DNA from: UMGS1071 sp045638545
GTDB lineage: Bacteria; Bacillota; Clostridia; Oscillospirales; Acutalibacteraceae
Assembly (NCBI GenBank): GCA_045638545.1
Contig: JAZUBL010000041.1
Location: forward strand, 1 to 13,847
Length of the DNA: 13,847 nt
Direction: 5' to 3'
Position 1 is the first letter of the stretch. Every line of letters begins with the position of its first letter. The notes beneath the pieces are model-generated. The model saw only the letters and a program-made list of their open reading frames with translations, was not told where the DNA came from and ran no database searches. A program made the translations under genes and the position numbers. This document shows, in pieces, positions 13,659 to 13,847 of this stretch.

Positions 13659-13847
13659 CTAAGCCTCGAAGCCGCCGTCTACTTTGATGACCTGGCCGTT
13701 GACGAAGGAAGAATCATCGCTGGCAAGGAACAGCGCTACGTTTGCAATATCCTGCGGCTGGCCAATCCGTTTCAGCGGACAGCTGTCAATCATACCCTGC
13801 AGCACTGCCGGTCCGCCGATGCTGTCCACCATAGCTGTGTGAATAGC
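13659..13847 (-). CDS. Short-chain dehydrogenase/reductase, C-terminal end (cut by window edge)
   Basis: Only the last 62 residues are in the window. They show the classical SDR C-terminus: PLKRIGQPQDIANVALFLAS followed by SSFVNGQVIKVDGGF, close to FabG-like and other NAD(P)-dependent SDR enzymes. The nucleotide-binding loop and the Tyr-X3-Lys site are beyond position 13847, so the substrate cannot be guessed. It ends with TAG at 13659-13661 next to the shared terminator. Confidence 0.9.
   Translation of the reverse strand, partial: AIHTAMVDSIGGPAVLQGMIDSCPLKRIGQPQDIANVALFLASDDSSFVNGQVIKVDGGFEA

Overview
The window looks like a chromosomal segment of a Gram-positive anaerobe of class Clostridia, probably a gut Oscillospirales/Ruminococcaceae-like lineage. 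The lineage is inferred from gene content: a complete acetyl-CoA carboxylase/FAS II operon that uses FabK as enoyl reductase, a PduL-type phosphotransacylase, a family 4 Fe-S uracil-DNA glycosylase, strong AGGAGG ribosome binding sites, sigma-A-like promoters and several TTG/GTG starts. TGA is used as a stop (end of accC), so the standard bacterial code applies. Most genes look close to 50% GC by eye; one gene near the right end is clearly more AT-rich.

Left end (1-990), minus strand: the 5' part of dnaX (TTG start, cut by the window edge), preceded by an SRP RNA gene (ffs) with a near-consensus promoter. Then pduL (minus), ended by a strong terminator, and divergent from it a uracil-DNA glycosylase (plus). 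The glycosylase and fabZ converge on a roughly 300-bp gene-free stretch (2332-2634) made almost entirely of consecutive hairpins.

Centre (2607-10832), minus strand: one tightly spaced operon read accB-accC-accD-accA-fabK-fabD-fabG-fabF-fabZ, from a TATAAT promoter at 10827-10855 to a strong terminator at 2607-2634. AccBCDA makes malonyl-CoA, FabD moves malonyl to acyl carrier protein, FabF condenses, FabG reduces, FabZ dehydrates and FabK reduces the enoyl group. Genes for acyl carrier protein (acpP), FabH and a FapR/FabT-type regulator are not in the window.

Right part: a 500-bp gene-free stretch (10749-11253) with a candidate operator over the operon promoter and a candidate structured RNA; an ArsC/Spx-family thioredoxin-fold gene (minus); divergently a TRAM-less RlmD/RlmCD-type rRNA uracil methyltransferase (plus); then a zinc-ribbon plus YbjQ-domain protein whose natural start codon appears to be ATA; a bidirectional terminator; and the C-terminal end of a short-chain dehydrogenase (minus), cut by the window edge.

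Most of the window is ordinary core metabolism. I do not see a new defence or mobile system. The observations most worth checking are the ATA-started zinc-ribbon/YbjQ gene, the dense hairpin array between the convergent genes, and the structured elements upstream of the fatty acid operon.
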